From assembly GCA_016209785.1 (NCBI GenBank), contig JACQVM010000101.1:1-9256 (forward strand): 9,256 nt of DNA, read 5' to 3'. The notes under the pieces were generated by a model. The model worked only from the letters and a program-made list of their open reading frames with translations, had not been told where the DNA came from and searched no databases. The DNA comes from Candidatus Melainabacteria bacterium (GTDB lineage Bacteria > Cyanobacteriota > Vampirovibrionia > Obscuribacterales > Obscuribacteraceae). Shown in pieces: positions 1-6,427 of this stretch (its first letter is position 1; each line of letters opens with the position of its first letter). A program made the translations under genes and the position numbers.

Positions 1-1077
1 CAATATGGAGTGGTGCTCATCACGACTCTTCTTATACTGACCATAGGCTTTCTCCATAACATTAGCCCAGATTCCATAATTGGTAGCCCTTGAATAGATT
101 GACATTTCTGCATCGGTTGGAGCAGGAACAGTAATTGGGTGTGTGGGATCACCAGGAAAGGTGACGGTATATGTATGTATGCCACCACTTTCACCATTGT
201 CCTTAATCATATTCTGGATAACTTGTTTGCCTGCTGTGGTACCAGCCATAGACGCCAACGATGATAAGAAGAAACAATCTTCACCTTTGCCTTGAATTAT
301 GGCTGTTGGTTGGATACCCTCAGCTTTCTGGCCGAACAGGCTCACACGAGCCTTCTCAGCCACATCCACTTCTTTGGCAGAATACGAAATTAGATGATCA
401 AAGTAGCGAGCAACTTCTCTGCCACGATCACCAACTTCAACCTTCGTTCCGGTTGCATCTGGAGGGATAGGATCGCCATATCTGTCTCGAAATACAGTCG
501 CAAGAGCTTGAATATCCTGCTTGGATATGCCCTGGTCAGTTAAGCCTCCTCCCAGTCCAGCAAGCCTATCGCCAAAATGATAGAGCTGAATTAGCGCAAC
601 CGCATCCTTACCATTAAAGGCTGACTCGCTCAGGGCCTTCTTTATATCAGCTTGAGTTATGTGATCTTTCCCCTGTGCCAAGCGGTTGAAGTTTTTGGTA
701 AGAGTATCAATGAACTCAACTCGCTGAGATGGTGTACTTTGGGAATCTGGTGGGGCTTCAGAAACAACATAGATTTGTGCACTTTCCTGAGGTGCTCCCT
801 TCACCCCCAAGACTTCCGCATTAGCAAAACTTGGTTCAATCGACTGATCATCAACTTTGGGTATAGCAAGTAACAATTCAGCGGGTCCGAAATTCTTCTC
901 GATAAAGGCCATGTTCTGGTTGGAAGAGTTCCTACCTAACCTTGGCTCCTTCTTTTCTTTGACTGAATCCTTCATAGAAAGAAGTGCTTCGTCCAGGGCT
1001 TTCATTCCCAGATTGTCTGGAGACTGAGCATTCTCATGGAGATTATCCAGCTTTCCATCAGATTGATGTTCGACCAT
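1..1077 (-). CDS. Calpain-like (family C2) cysteine peptidase, 3' end outside window
   Basis: Reading the reverse strand from the ATG at 1077 gives 359 codons with no stop to position 1, so the C-terminal part is missing. Residues 260-277 read IQGKGEDCFFLSSLASMA, which matches the calpain nucleophile region (consensus QGxxGDCWFLAALA), with Cys268 as the expected catalytic cysteine. Residues 336-345 (IWANVMEKAY) match the calpain segment LWxALLEKAYAK that lies between the catalytic Cys and His in this family. The catalytic His and Asn would lie beyond the window edge. The first 250 residues are hydrophilic, with no signal peptide or membrane segment. Residues 122-200 contain two helix-loop-helix stretches (ending ITQADIKKAL and ISKQDIQALA) that resemble degenerate EF-hands without the acidic calcium ligands; this part is weak. 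No good Shine-Dalgarno precedes the ATG. The gene lies 194 bp downstream of the serine protease on the same strand. The substrate is unknown. The family call is fairly secure, but activity is unproven while His and Asn are unseen. Confidence 0.75.
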   Translation of the reverse strand, partial: MVEHQSDGKLDNLHENAQSPDNLGMKALDEALLSMKDSVKEKKEPRLGRNSSNQNMAFIEKNFGPAELLLAIPKVDDQSIEPSFANAEVLGVKGAPQESAQIYVVSEAPPDSQSTPSQRVEFIDTLTKNFNRLAQGKDHITQADIKKALSESAFNGKDAVALIQLYHFGDRLAGLGGGLTDQGISKQDIQALATVFRDRYGDPIPPDATGTKVEVGDRGREVARYFDHLISYSAKEVDVAEKARVSLFGQKAEGIQPTAIIQGKGEDCFFLSSLASMAGTTAGKQVIQNMIKDNGESGGIHTYTVTFPGDPTHPITVPAPTDAEMSIYSRATNYGIWANVMEKAYGQYKKSRDEHHSIL

Positions 1078-1271
1078 TTACTGCCGCCCCACGCTAATTG
1101 GTTTAACTATTTCTAGTGCTTAGTTGAAACATCTATCGGGTACGTGCCCAGAATGGCTTGTAGCTAAACCGGTGGTGTATATCATGATTCTTTGGCAACA
1201 GATTAAGCCAGGACAACAACCAACTTTGAGTTGGCAGCTTGTAGCTCAGCGCTATATGTCTTATCAGCCCC

Positions 1272-2705
1272 CTACCGAAGCATTCTTGTGTAGCCCATGC
1301 CGTCAGTAACCAGTTTAATTGCTGAGCCCCCCAGGCTTGCCACAGCACCCGGAAAAGCAGTACGTGAGCCCATGGAAGCAATGCCGCCTCCTATAAGAAG
1401 AGCATCAGCAGTCACCTGGAGTCCATTGTAGATAATGTCTTTGCTAGAGCCAGTCTTAAGGCTTTGTGCAAAGCGAGAATAGTCACCGTATAAGAGATCG
1501 TAGCCTCCTAAGGCTGTTGACAAAAATCCACCCGGTACACTAGCTTTTGTAGCTAACCGCAAGGATTGTAACTTATCGATGCTGTTGACTCCCTGAAACA
1601 ATGTGTGAGCAGGCGACGGTGCTGCTTCAAGCCGTGTACCATTACCAAACAAGTTAGTCTGTCCTATCTTAGGAAAGTGGAAAGGCTGAGCATTGGTGCT
1701 GGATGTACCTGAGCCATTGTTGCTGTCAGTGATGTTTGACAGATAGCCTGTCCCACGTCTTAGGTCTTGCAATTGAAAGAGACTGTCATAGCTGCTGGGT
1801 GTCTGTACGGATAAGGGCCTCATATTATCTAATGGCACAGTGGATGCTAAGGAGATACCGGTGCCATGTTGGCGTTGTTGAGTTTGACTTAAAAGACGTA
1901 GAAGATCTTCAACTGGGGTAGCTTCAGTAGTGTTTTCTGAATTACTTACTCCAACAATACCTACTACCCGTCCACTGCTATCCAGAACTGGGCCCCCTGA
2001 GTTTCCTCCTTCCGCGTGCATATTGTTTTCTAAAATTGAACGGTCTGGATTTTCACCATCAATCAGGCCACCTTTAATTTCAGGAAGTATGTCGCGCAAC
2101 ACCCGTACCTTAGAGAAAGTCCCTGGAGAGACAAACAGATCCTTCCAGCCTTGAGGATAACCAAGTGCCACTACAGATGAGCCAGGTGAAAGGCTGTCCT
2201 GTGATTGTCCCAGCGGTAAGACAGGGAACACCTCAAAAGTGCTATCTCGCTCAACTTGCAAAATGGCTAAGTCGGTGCCTTTGTCGATTCTCTCAATTTG
2301 TGCCCTATATGCCTTGCCATCGGTTGCGTAGACCATTAGATCTTGAGTGTTTTGGAGGACATGGTAAACAGTTGCTAGCTTACCGTCAGGGGTTACAAAA
2401 AACCCTGAGCCGGTAACTCGTTCAGCCTTTGGTTGCCCATCTTTAAATGTTTGTCGTCGACCTACTATCTGAACAACACTTTGATCAGCTTCCTCGTACA
2501 GCCTGGCAACAGTGCTGCTAGTTTTATAGGTCGTAGCATCGTAAGCGCTGGACTGCTCGTCAACACGGAGTGTAGGTAAAGTGACTAGATTGTCGTTGTC
2601 TTGGTTTGTTCCACGGCTTTCCTCCGAGGGGCTGCGCAGTAAAGGATGTTGGTAAATTTCTGCAATTTGAGCACTAAACTGGTTACGATCAAGGGAGCCT
2701 TCCAT
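1272..2705 (-). CDS. Trypsin-like (S1C/HtrA-type) serine protease without PDZ domain
   Basis: This 477-residue protein has a trypsin-fold protease domain at about residues 70-275. The triad is visible: His115 in ATVYHVLQ, Asp145 in GTDLAILQV, and Ser236 in AEGGNSGGPVLD, the typical GNSGGP of HtrA/Deg-type S1C proteases. Unlike classical DegP/HtrA it has no PDZ domain after the protease domain. Residues 280-390 are Ser/Thr/Asn/Gly-rich and probably flexible. Residues 391-470 are rich in Gly and Ala with hydrophobic runs (such as ADALLIGGGIASM) and may associate with membrane or a partner. The first 70 residues are hydrophilic with no signal peptide, so export by Sec is not evident and the compartment is unknown. 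An AAAGG Shine-Dalgarno at 2713-2717 lies 7 nt before the ATG and supports this start. The upstream gap carries the 16-bp motif shared with the gene at 6428. The calpain-like peptidase follows on the same strand. Confidence 0.88.
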   Translation of the reverse strand: MEGSLDRNQFSAQIAEIYQHPLLRSPSEESRGTNQDNDNLVTLPTLRVDEQSSAYDATTYKTSSTVARLYEEADQSVVQIVGRRQTFKDGQPKAERVTGSGFFVTPDGKLATVYHVLQNTQDLMVYATDGKAYRAQIERIDKGTDLAILQVERDSTFEVFPVLPLGQSQDSLSPGSSVVALGYPQGWKDLFVSPGTFSKVRVLRDILPEIKGGLIDGENPDRSILENNMHAEGGNSGGPVLDSSGRVVGIVGVSNSENTTEATPVEDLLRLLSQTQQRQHGTGISLASTVPLDNMRPLSVQTPSSYDSLFQLQDLRRGTGYLSNITDSNNGSGTSSTNAQPFHFPKIGQTNLFGNGTRLEAAPSPAHTLFQGVNSIDKLQSLRLATKASVPGGFLSTALGGYDLLYGDYSRFAQSLKTGSSKDIIYNGLQVTADALLIGGGIASMGSRTAFPGAVASLGGSAIKLVTDGMGYTRMLR

Positions 2706-2815
2706 AAAATAGCCTTTTTAAGTTATCCGACCCAATTAGGACCAATTATTAGGTTTGGCCGGTTTGGGAGTCACTGGGGAAACTACGTAGACTGTTCTAG
2801 AAGTTAGGGGCCTTT
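2706..2815 (-). promoter_or_regulatory. Upstream region of the serine protease with paired direct repeats
   Basis: This 110-bp gap between the carbonic-anhydrase-like gene and the serine protease contains the shared 16-bp motif (2774-2789). Next to it are two sets of short direct repeats: GGTTTGG at 2752-2758 and 2761-2767 (9-bp period), and CCAATTA at 2732-2738 and 2742-2748 (10-bp period), given on the + strand. Repeats spaced at about one helical turn could be operator half-sites, but this is inference. An AT-rich TAATAAT, read on the minus strand 22 nt after the motif, is a possible -10 element. No convincing -35 was found. Confidence 0.35.
2774..2789 (-). promoter_or_regulatory. 16-bp motif TACGTAGTTTCCCCAG upstream of the serine protease
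   Basis: The minus strand reads TACGTAGTTTCCCCAG, ending 68 nt before the protease ATG. The identical 16 bases occur in the same orientation relative to the gene at 6341-6356, 71 nt before the ATG of the multi-module protein. The motif begins with the palindrome TACGTA. Exact identity, equal orientation and equal spacing point to a transcription-factor site, a specialised promoter element or a conserved 5' leader element. I cannot assign a regulator. Confidence 0.55.
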
Positions 2816-3328
2816 CTATAAACTCATTGCCTGATAACTGCTAGCTAATTGCACATAGCTTTGCCAACCATGCTCAATGCTCTTTTGATCGTGCTCACCA
2901 ACAGTACGCACTACCTTAGCTGGTATCCCCATCACCAGGCTTGCCGCTGGGATTTGTCTACCTGGAGCTACCACAGCACCTGCAGCTATGATAGAACCTG
3001 AGCCAATGGTTACTCCATCTAGAACAATTGCTCCCATACCAATGAGGCAGTTGGACTTAATATGACACCCATGCAAAATGGCTCCGTGTCCTACCGTTAC
3101 TCGACTTTCTACAATCAGTGCCTGCTGCTGTGTTACATGGAGCATGCATCCATCTTGAATGTTGCTTTCTTCCCCAATCACAATGGAATTGATATCACCT
3201 CTAAGCACTGCGTTAAACCAAATGCTAGCTTGCTCTCCAAGGCTAACGCGACCTATTAAAACTGCTGTAGGCGCAACAAAAGCACCTGCTGGGACAACAG
3301 GTTCAAAGGTCTTGTAAGACAAACGCAT
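2816..3328 (-). CDS. Gamma-class carbonic anhydrase-like hexapeptide-repeat protein (PaaY/YrdA/CamH type)
   Basis: This 170-residue protein is a left-handed beta-helix of hexapeptide repeats (such as IGRVSLGE, VTVGHGAIL, IGMGAIVLDG, IAAGAVVAPG) followed by a C-terminal helix (about 148-168). The three zinc/iron-binding histidines of the gamma carbonic anhydrase family are present as His64, His81 and His86 (in MLHV and VGHGAILHGC). Arg43 and Asp45 (in RGD), Asn56 and Gln58 match the conserved trimer-interface and active-site positions of archaeal Cam. The acidic loop of Cam is absent, as is usual in the shorter CamH/YrdA/PaaY group. The protein should form a soluble trimer with metal sites between subunits. 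Reversible CO2 hydration is possible, but many members of this group have no measured activity. The length is normal for the group. No strong Shine-Dalgarno precedes the ATG. It is divergently transcribed from the 93-residue gene and may be co-transcribed with the serine protease 110 bp downstream. Confidence 0.9.
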   Translation of the reverse strand: MRLSYKTFEPVVPAGAFVAPTAVLIGRVSLGEQASIWFNAVLRGDINSIVIGEESNIQDGCMLHVTQQQALIVESRVTVGHGAILHGCHIKSNCLIGMGAIVLDGVTIGSGSIIAAGAVVAPGRQIPAASLVMGIPAKVVRTVGEHDQKSIEHGWQSYVQLASSYQAMSL

Positions 3329-3340
3329 AGTGCAAGTGTA

Positions 3341-3369
3341 ATCCTACTTTGCAGCTTAAAGGTCGCCAA
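3341..3369 (-). promoter_or_regulatory. Candidate sigma70-type promoter for the carbonic anhydrase-like gene
   Basis: On the minus strand, TTGGCG (3369-3364) and TAGGAT (3346-3341) are separated by exactly 17 bp, each matching the consensus at 4 of 6 positions. Transcription would start only a few bases before the ATG at 3328, giving a very short leader. That would fit the lack of a Shine-Dalgarno at usable spacing. This is a consensus match only. Confidence 0.3.
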
Positions 3370-3392
3370 GGGTGTAGAATTAAGGCTTGACT

Positions 3393-3399
3393 AGGAGGT
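3393..3399 (+). promoter_or_regulatory. Strong Shine-Dalgarno of the 93-residue gene
   Basis: AGGAGGT ends 6 nt before the ATG at 3406, close to the ideal anti-Shine-Dalgarno complement and spacing. It is the best ribosome binding site seen in the window, and it shows that the small downstream ORF is translated rather than being a chance reading frame. A TAGAAT at 3375-3380 could be the -10 box, with TTGCAG at 3349-3354 as an over-spaced (20 bp) -35. Confidence 0.7.
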
Positions 3400-3405
3400 A
3401 CACTA

Positions 3406-3687
3406 ATGACGCCCCTATATGAACAACCCATGCGTAAGCTACTTGGAACTTTGTCACCAACAATTTCTTGGCTTAATGAGAAAGGGTCTGTAGATGCCTC
3501 CGATGTACCGCCAGATCATCTGGATGCCTTAAAGCAATTGGAACGCATTGGTGTGGTCCATAAGCGTAACAATCGATGTTATGAGCTGCAAAAGATTCGA
3601 CTTAAAAAGCTAATGGGCAGCCTAGGACTAGAAGGTGCGGGACAGCACACACGACTTGAAGTTCCAATTAATACTGAACTAAATTAG
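3406..3687 (+). CDS. Small protein of unknown function, possible winged-helix fold
   Basis: This is a 93-residue, charged, soluble protein with no signal peptide or membrane segment, and I do not recognise a named family. Residues 10-26 look helical. Residues 36-62 (from DHLDALKQLERIGVV to RNRCYEL-like) resemble the recognition helix plus wing of a winged-helix domain: an amphipathic helix, GVV turn, basic KRNNR and a beta-strand. A basic stretch follows (KIRLKKLM, 63-70). DNA or RNA binding is therefore possible but is inference. The strong AGGAGGT ribosome binding site argues for a real, well-translated gene. It ends 71 bp before mutS2 on the same strand, and no terminator lies between them, so the two may share a transcript. 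Confidence 0.7.
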   Translation: MTPLYEQPMRKLLGTLSPTISWLNEKGSVDASDVPPDHLDALKQLERIGVVHKRNNRCYELQKIRLKKLMGSLGLEGAGQHTRLEVPINTELN

Positions 3688-3715
3688 GTGTCTGACAACC
3701 CCGTTAGGATATAAC

Positions 3716-3784
3716 ATGGCTGTATGTAAGCCGGGTAAATGTGTCCGTCGTATAAGCCATGTCGGAGAGCACGTTAGACATTAA
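3716..3784 (+). CDS. Possible 22-codon leader ORF overlapping the mutS2 start
   Basis: An ATG at 3716, preceded by AGGA at 3706-3709 with 6-nt spacing, opens a 22-codon frame (beginning MAVCKPGKCVRR) that ends with TAA at 3782-3784. It overlaps the first 26 nt of mutS2 in another frame. The mutS2 ATG at 3759 has no recognisable Shine-Dalgarno, so translation of this short frame could deliver ribosomes to mutS2. There is no homology evidence, and a frame this short can easily arise by chance. Confidence 0.2.
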   Translation: MAVCKPGKCVRRISHVGEHVRH

Positions 3785-6212
3785 GGCACGGACTAAGCGA
3801 GCTCTTGAGTGGGGAAGGCTTAAGGAGTATCTGGCTGCCCAGGCACATACGGTCTGCGGCAGACAACTGTGTTTAGCGATAGAACCGACCAACGAAGAGC
3901 AAACCGTTAGGACGTTGTTGAATCAAACAACTGAGGCAACTAGTTTGCTGGATGTTGGACAGTGCTTTTGCCTGGAGAATCTGCCTGATCTTAGATCAAC
4001 GCTTACACGTCTAGCAACGGGAGCATGTCTTAGTATTCAGGAGTTGCTGGACATCAAAAGTGTACTCCTTCATTCCCAGCAAGTGCGATTAACCCTTGGG
4101 AATCTTGACAAGGTGTCGTTCCCCAACCTCACAGGCTTTATATCAAGGCTCTATACTCTTGAGCCTTTGGTTGCAAAGATAGACTTAACAGTTGATGAAT
4201 CTGGACAAGTGAAGGACTCTTCCAGTCGTGAGCTCTATGAATTACGACGTGAGATGCGGGCAGTGGAGAAACAAATTAAAGAAGAACTATCGAGGATTAT
4301 TCACTCACCAGCTTTAAGCAAGTCCTTACAAGAGCCAATTATTACTGAGCGCAACGGAAGATATGTGCTACCAGTGCATGCCAACATGCGACACGGTATC
4401 CCAGGAATAGTTCATGACAGTTCTGCGTCGGGACTTACTGTTTATGTTGAGCCAATGGTCATAGTTGAATTGGCCAACAAGATGCGTCTTAAAGAAAGTG
4501 AGATTCAACGAGAGATAGTGCGTGTCTTGTCTGAAGTTACCCGGGTAGCCCAGGAGTCAACACAAGAAATGCAATCTTCATTTCAGGCTTTGGTCCAGCT
4601 TGATTTTATTTGCGCTAGAGCTCGCTTAGGTCAGCAATATAAGGGTATTTGCCCACACCTCTCACAAGAAGGTAAGCTCCATTTTCGGGGAGCTAGACAC
4701 CCTCTACTCATGCTTCAAGATCCAGCAAAGGCACCGGAGGTAGTACCTAATGATATTTCCTTGCATGCACAAGGCCGAACCATAGTTGTTACTGGTCCTA
4801 ATACTGGTGGTAAGACGGTACTTCTTAAGGCAACTGGGCTTTTGTCCTTAATGGTTTCGTCTGGTCTTCTTTTGCCAGTTACCTCTGGCTCGAGTGCCAT
4901 AATTTTTAACAACATCTATGCTGACATTGGCGATGAGCAGTCATTAGTACAGAGTCTTTCTACATTTTCATCTCACATGACAAACATTGTTGAGATTGTC
5001 AATTATGCTGGACCAGGAGATCTGGTACTACTAGATGAGATTGGTGCAGGCACAGATCCTAGGGAAGGAGCAGCCCTTGCCCGGGCTGTTTTGGAGCACC
5101 TTAACGGCTCTGGTACTTATACTGTAACTACAACACACATTGGCGAACTAAAAGTACTCGCATATGGCGAGCCAGGGTTTGTTAACGCCAGCCTTGCTTT
5201 TGATGAAACCACACTTTCGCCAACTTATATATTATGCATTGGTATCCCAGGCAGTTCAAAAGCAACAACCATTGCGAGCAGGTTAGGCCTTAAGTCTAGC
5301 GTTTGTGCGCGTGCTGAGTTATTGGTCAAGAATAGTCATCAAGATATTCAGCAGGTAATTGAGCATTTAGAAACTAAATTAAAGGCGTTGTCCGTTGAAG
5401 AAGAGCAAGCACGTTTAGCAACATCTGCAGCACTAGAGCTTGAGGAGCTGGCACAACAGCAAATGAGGCAGGTTAAGCAGGAAAAGGAGCATCTCCAGCA
5501 ACAGTATGCCAATCAATTGACTTGCGAGCTTAATTTGGCCAGTGAAACTGTCCGGAGCCTTATTGCTCAATTGCAAAGGGAGCCAAGTATGCAAAAGGCT
5601 CAGCAAGCCCAGAAGAAGTTGAAGCATCTTAAGACAGAGCTTGGCTGGCTGGATGCTGAAAAGGACAAAGACTGGCTGGAGAAAGACCTTTTTGTTGGGC
5701 AGAAAGTTAAGATTCGGTCCTTAAATCAAATTGCGAGAGTGGAGCACCTTCCAGAAGATTTTAAGCAGTGCCCTGACGCACGCGTTACAGTCCAATCTGG
5801 CAATATGCACATTGAAGTGGCCAGAACTGATTTAGAGATACTTTCACAGACAACTCTAAAGTCTGGTGGCTCCTCTCCCAGGTTAAGCATTAGCAAGGCA
5901 ACATCTAGCAAGCCAGGATTTGCTGGCGAGGCTTCGCTTGGTAGATTTGCACCAGTGTTTGTCCGCAGTGATTCCAATACCCTCGATTTGCGCGGATTAC
6001 GGGTAGAGGCAGCGCTGGGTAATTTAGAGCATTTTTTAGACACTACAGCAGCCAGTGAGATTAGCCCAATTATGATCATTCATGGTCATGGCACGGGTGC
6101 TGTTAAGTCTGCAGTCCGACAATTCCTCAGACAGACCCCTTACGCACTGACATTTCGCCCGGGTGAAGCTCCTGAAGGTGGTGATGGGGTAACGATAGTT
6201 GCTTTTTCGTAG
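3759..6212 (+). CDS. mutS2: MutS2 family ATPase/endonuclease (RqcU-like)
   Basis: The 817 residues show the full MutS2 layout. An N-terminal core and clamp region covers about 1-330. The MutS-type ATPase has Walker A GPNTGGKT at 346-353, the STFSSHMTN signature, Walker B LVLLDEIGAGTD with Asp426-Glu427, and a TTTHIGELK segment. A coiled coil covers about 525-643, and a KOW/SH3-like segment (VGQKVKIRSL) starts near 646. A C-terminal Smr domain covers about 740-817. The Smr motifs LDLRG (742-746) and HGHGTG (775-780) are both intact, so nuclease activity is plausible. There is no mismatch-recognition domain I, as expected for MutS2. Known family roles are suppression of homologous recombination and, in Bacillus, sensing or splitting of collided ribosomes. 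An in-frame TAA at 3753 rules out a longer product from an upstream start. No Shine-Dalgarno is seen. It lies downstream of the 93-residue gene and is followed by an inverted repeat. Confidence 0.96.
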   Translation: MSESTLDIKARTKRALEWGRLKEYLAAQAHTVCGRQLCLAIEPTNEEQTVRTLLNQTTEATSLLDVGQCFCLENLPDLRSTLTRLATGACLSIQELLDIKSVLLHSQQVRLTLGNLDKVSFPNLTGFISRLYTLEPLVAKIDLTVDESGQVKDSSSRELYELRREMRAVEKQIKEELSRIIHSPALSKSLQEPIITERNGRYVLPVHANMRHGIPGIVHDSSASGLTVYVEPMVIVELANKMRLKESEIQREIVRVLSEVTRVAQESTQEMQSSFQALVQLDFICARARLGQQYKGICPHLSQEGKLHFRGARHPLLMLQDPAKAPEVVPNDISLHAQGRTIVVTGPNTGGKTVLLKATGLLSLMVSSGLLLPVTSGSSAIIFNNIYADIGDEQSLVQSLSTFSSHMTNIVEIVNYAGPGDLVLLDEIGAGTDPREGAALARAVLEHLNGSGTYTVTTTHIGELKVLAYGEPGFVNASLAFDETTLSPTYILCIGIPGSSKATTIASRLGLKSSVCARAELLVKNSHQDIQQVIEHLETKLKALSVEEEQARLATSAALELEELAQQQMRQVKQEKEHLQQQYANQLTCELNLASETVRSLIAQLQREPSMQKAQQAQKKLKHLKTELGWLDAEKDKDWLEKDLFVGQKVKIRSLNQIARVEHLPEDFKQCPDARVTVQSGNMHIEVARTDLEILSQTTLKSGGSSPRLSISKATSSKPGFAGEASLGRFAPVFVRSDSNTLDLRGLRVEAALGNLEHFLDTTAASEISPIMIIHGHGTGAVKSAVRQFLRQTPYALTFRPGEAPEGGDGVTIVAFS

Positions 6213-6234
6213 TTTTCCCACCCAGTTGGATTTG

Positions 6235-6266
6235 TTTGTGTAATTCTTGTCCAAGAATTACACAAA
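6235..6266 (+). terminator. Perfect 15-bp inverted repeat after mutS2, possible terminator
   Basis: The arms TTTGTGTAATTCTTG and CAAGAATTACACAAA pair perfectly around a 2-nt centre, effectively a 14-bp stem with a 4-nt loop. The repeat begins 22 nt after the mutS2 stop codon. A long stem so close to a stop codon fits a transcription terminator or an mRNA 3'-end stabiliser. There is no U-run after it on either strand and the stem is AT-rich, so it is not a textbook intrinsic terminator. A protein-binding palindrome is the alternative. Confidence 0.45.
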
Positions 6267-6340
6267 GGGTGTAAATGCAGTTGTTGCTGCAGCCCACAGC
6301 ATCTCAGGGAGATTAAATTTTTGGTGAGGAGCATCGCCAG

Positions 6341-6356
6341 TACGTAGTTTCCCCAG
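6341..6356 (+). promoter_or_regulatory. 16-bp motif TACGTAGTTTCCCCAG upstream of the multi-module protein
   Basis: This is an exact copy of the motif found upstream of the serine protease (2774-2789, minus strand), in the same orientation relative to its gene and 71 nt before the ATG at 6428. In both upstream regions a TAA-starting AT-rich hexamer follows 22 nt after the motif (TAAGCTA here, TAATAAT there), which might mark the -10 region. That last point is weak. Confidence 0.55.
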
Positions 6357-6427
6357 ATACAGGGTAGAGAGTGATCGTTAAGCTAGGCAAGCTCGGCGCG
6401 TTAAGAACCAATGAGGGAAATTGTGAT

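Noticed and set aside
1138..1149. Minus-strand GGGCACGTACCC about 65 nt before the calpain-like start, as a possible third copy of the 16-bp motif
   Set aside because: It shares only ACGTA and CCC with the motif, with the gap shortened by four bases, and it reads as an imperfect palindrome. The match is too weak to claim.
1220..1234. Hairpin CCAACT-TTG-AGTTGG after the serine protease stop
   Set aside because: The stem is only 6 bp, no U-run follows on the minus strand, and it lies well after the stop. It is not convincing as a terminator.
1124..1309. 61-codon plus-strand frame in the gap between the calpain-like gene and the serine protease
   Set aside because: It overlaps the protease 3' end, has no Shine-Dalgarno, and its product is compositionally random with no recognisable motif.
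1133..1381. 82-codon minus-strand frame overlapping the serine protease C-terminus
   Set aside because: It is a shadow frame of a well-supported coding region on the same strand, with no start signal or family resemblance.
3710..3715. TATAAC as a -10 box for mutS2
   Set aside because: The nearest -35-like CTGACA (3692-3697) is only 12 bp away, too close for a sigma70 promoter.
5726..6079. 117-codon minus-strand frame opposite the mutS2 3' region
   Set aside because: The mutS2 frame here encodes the conserved KOW-like and Smr domains. The antisense frame shows no motif or ribosome binding site.
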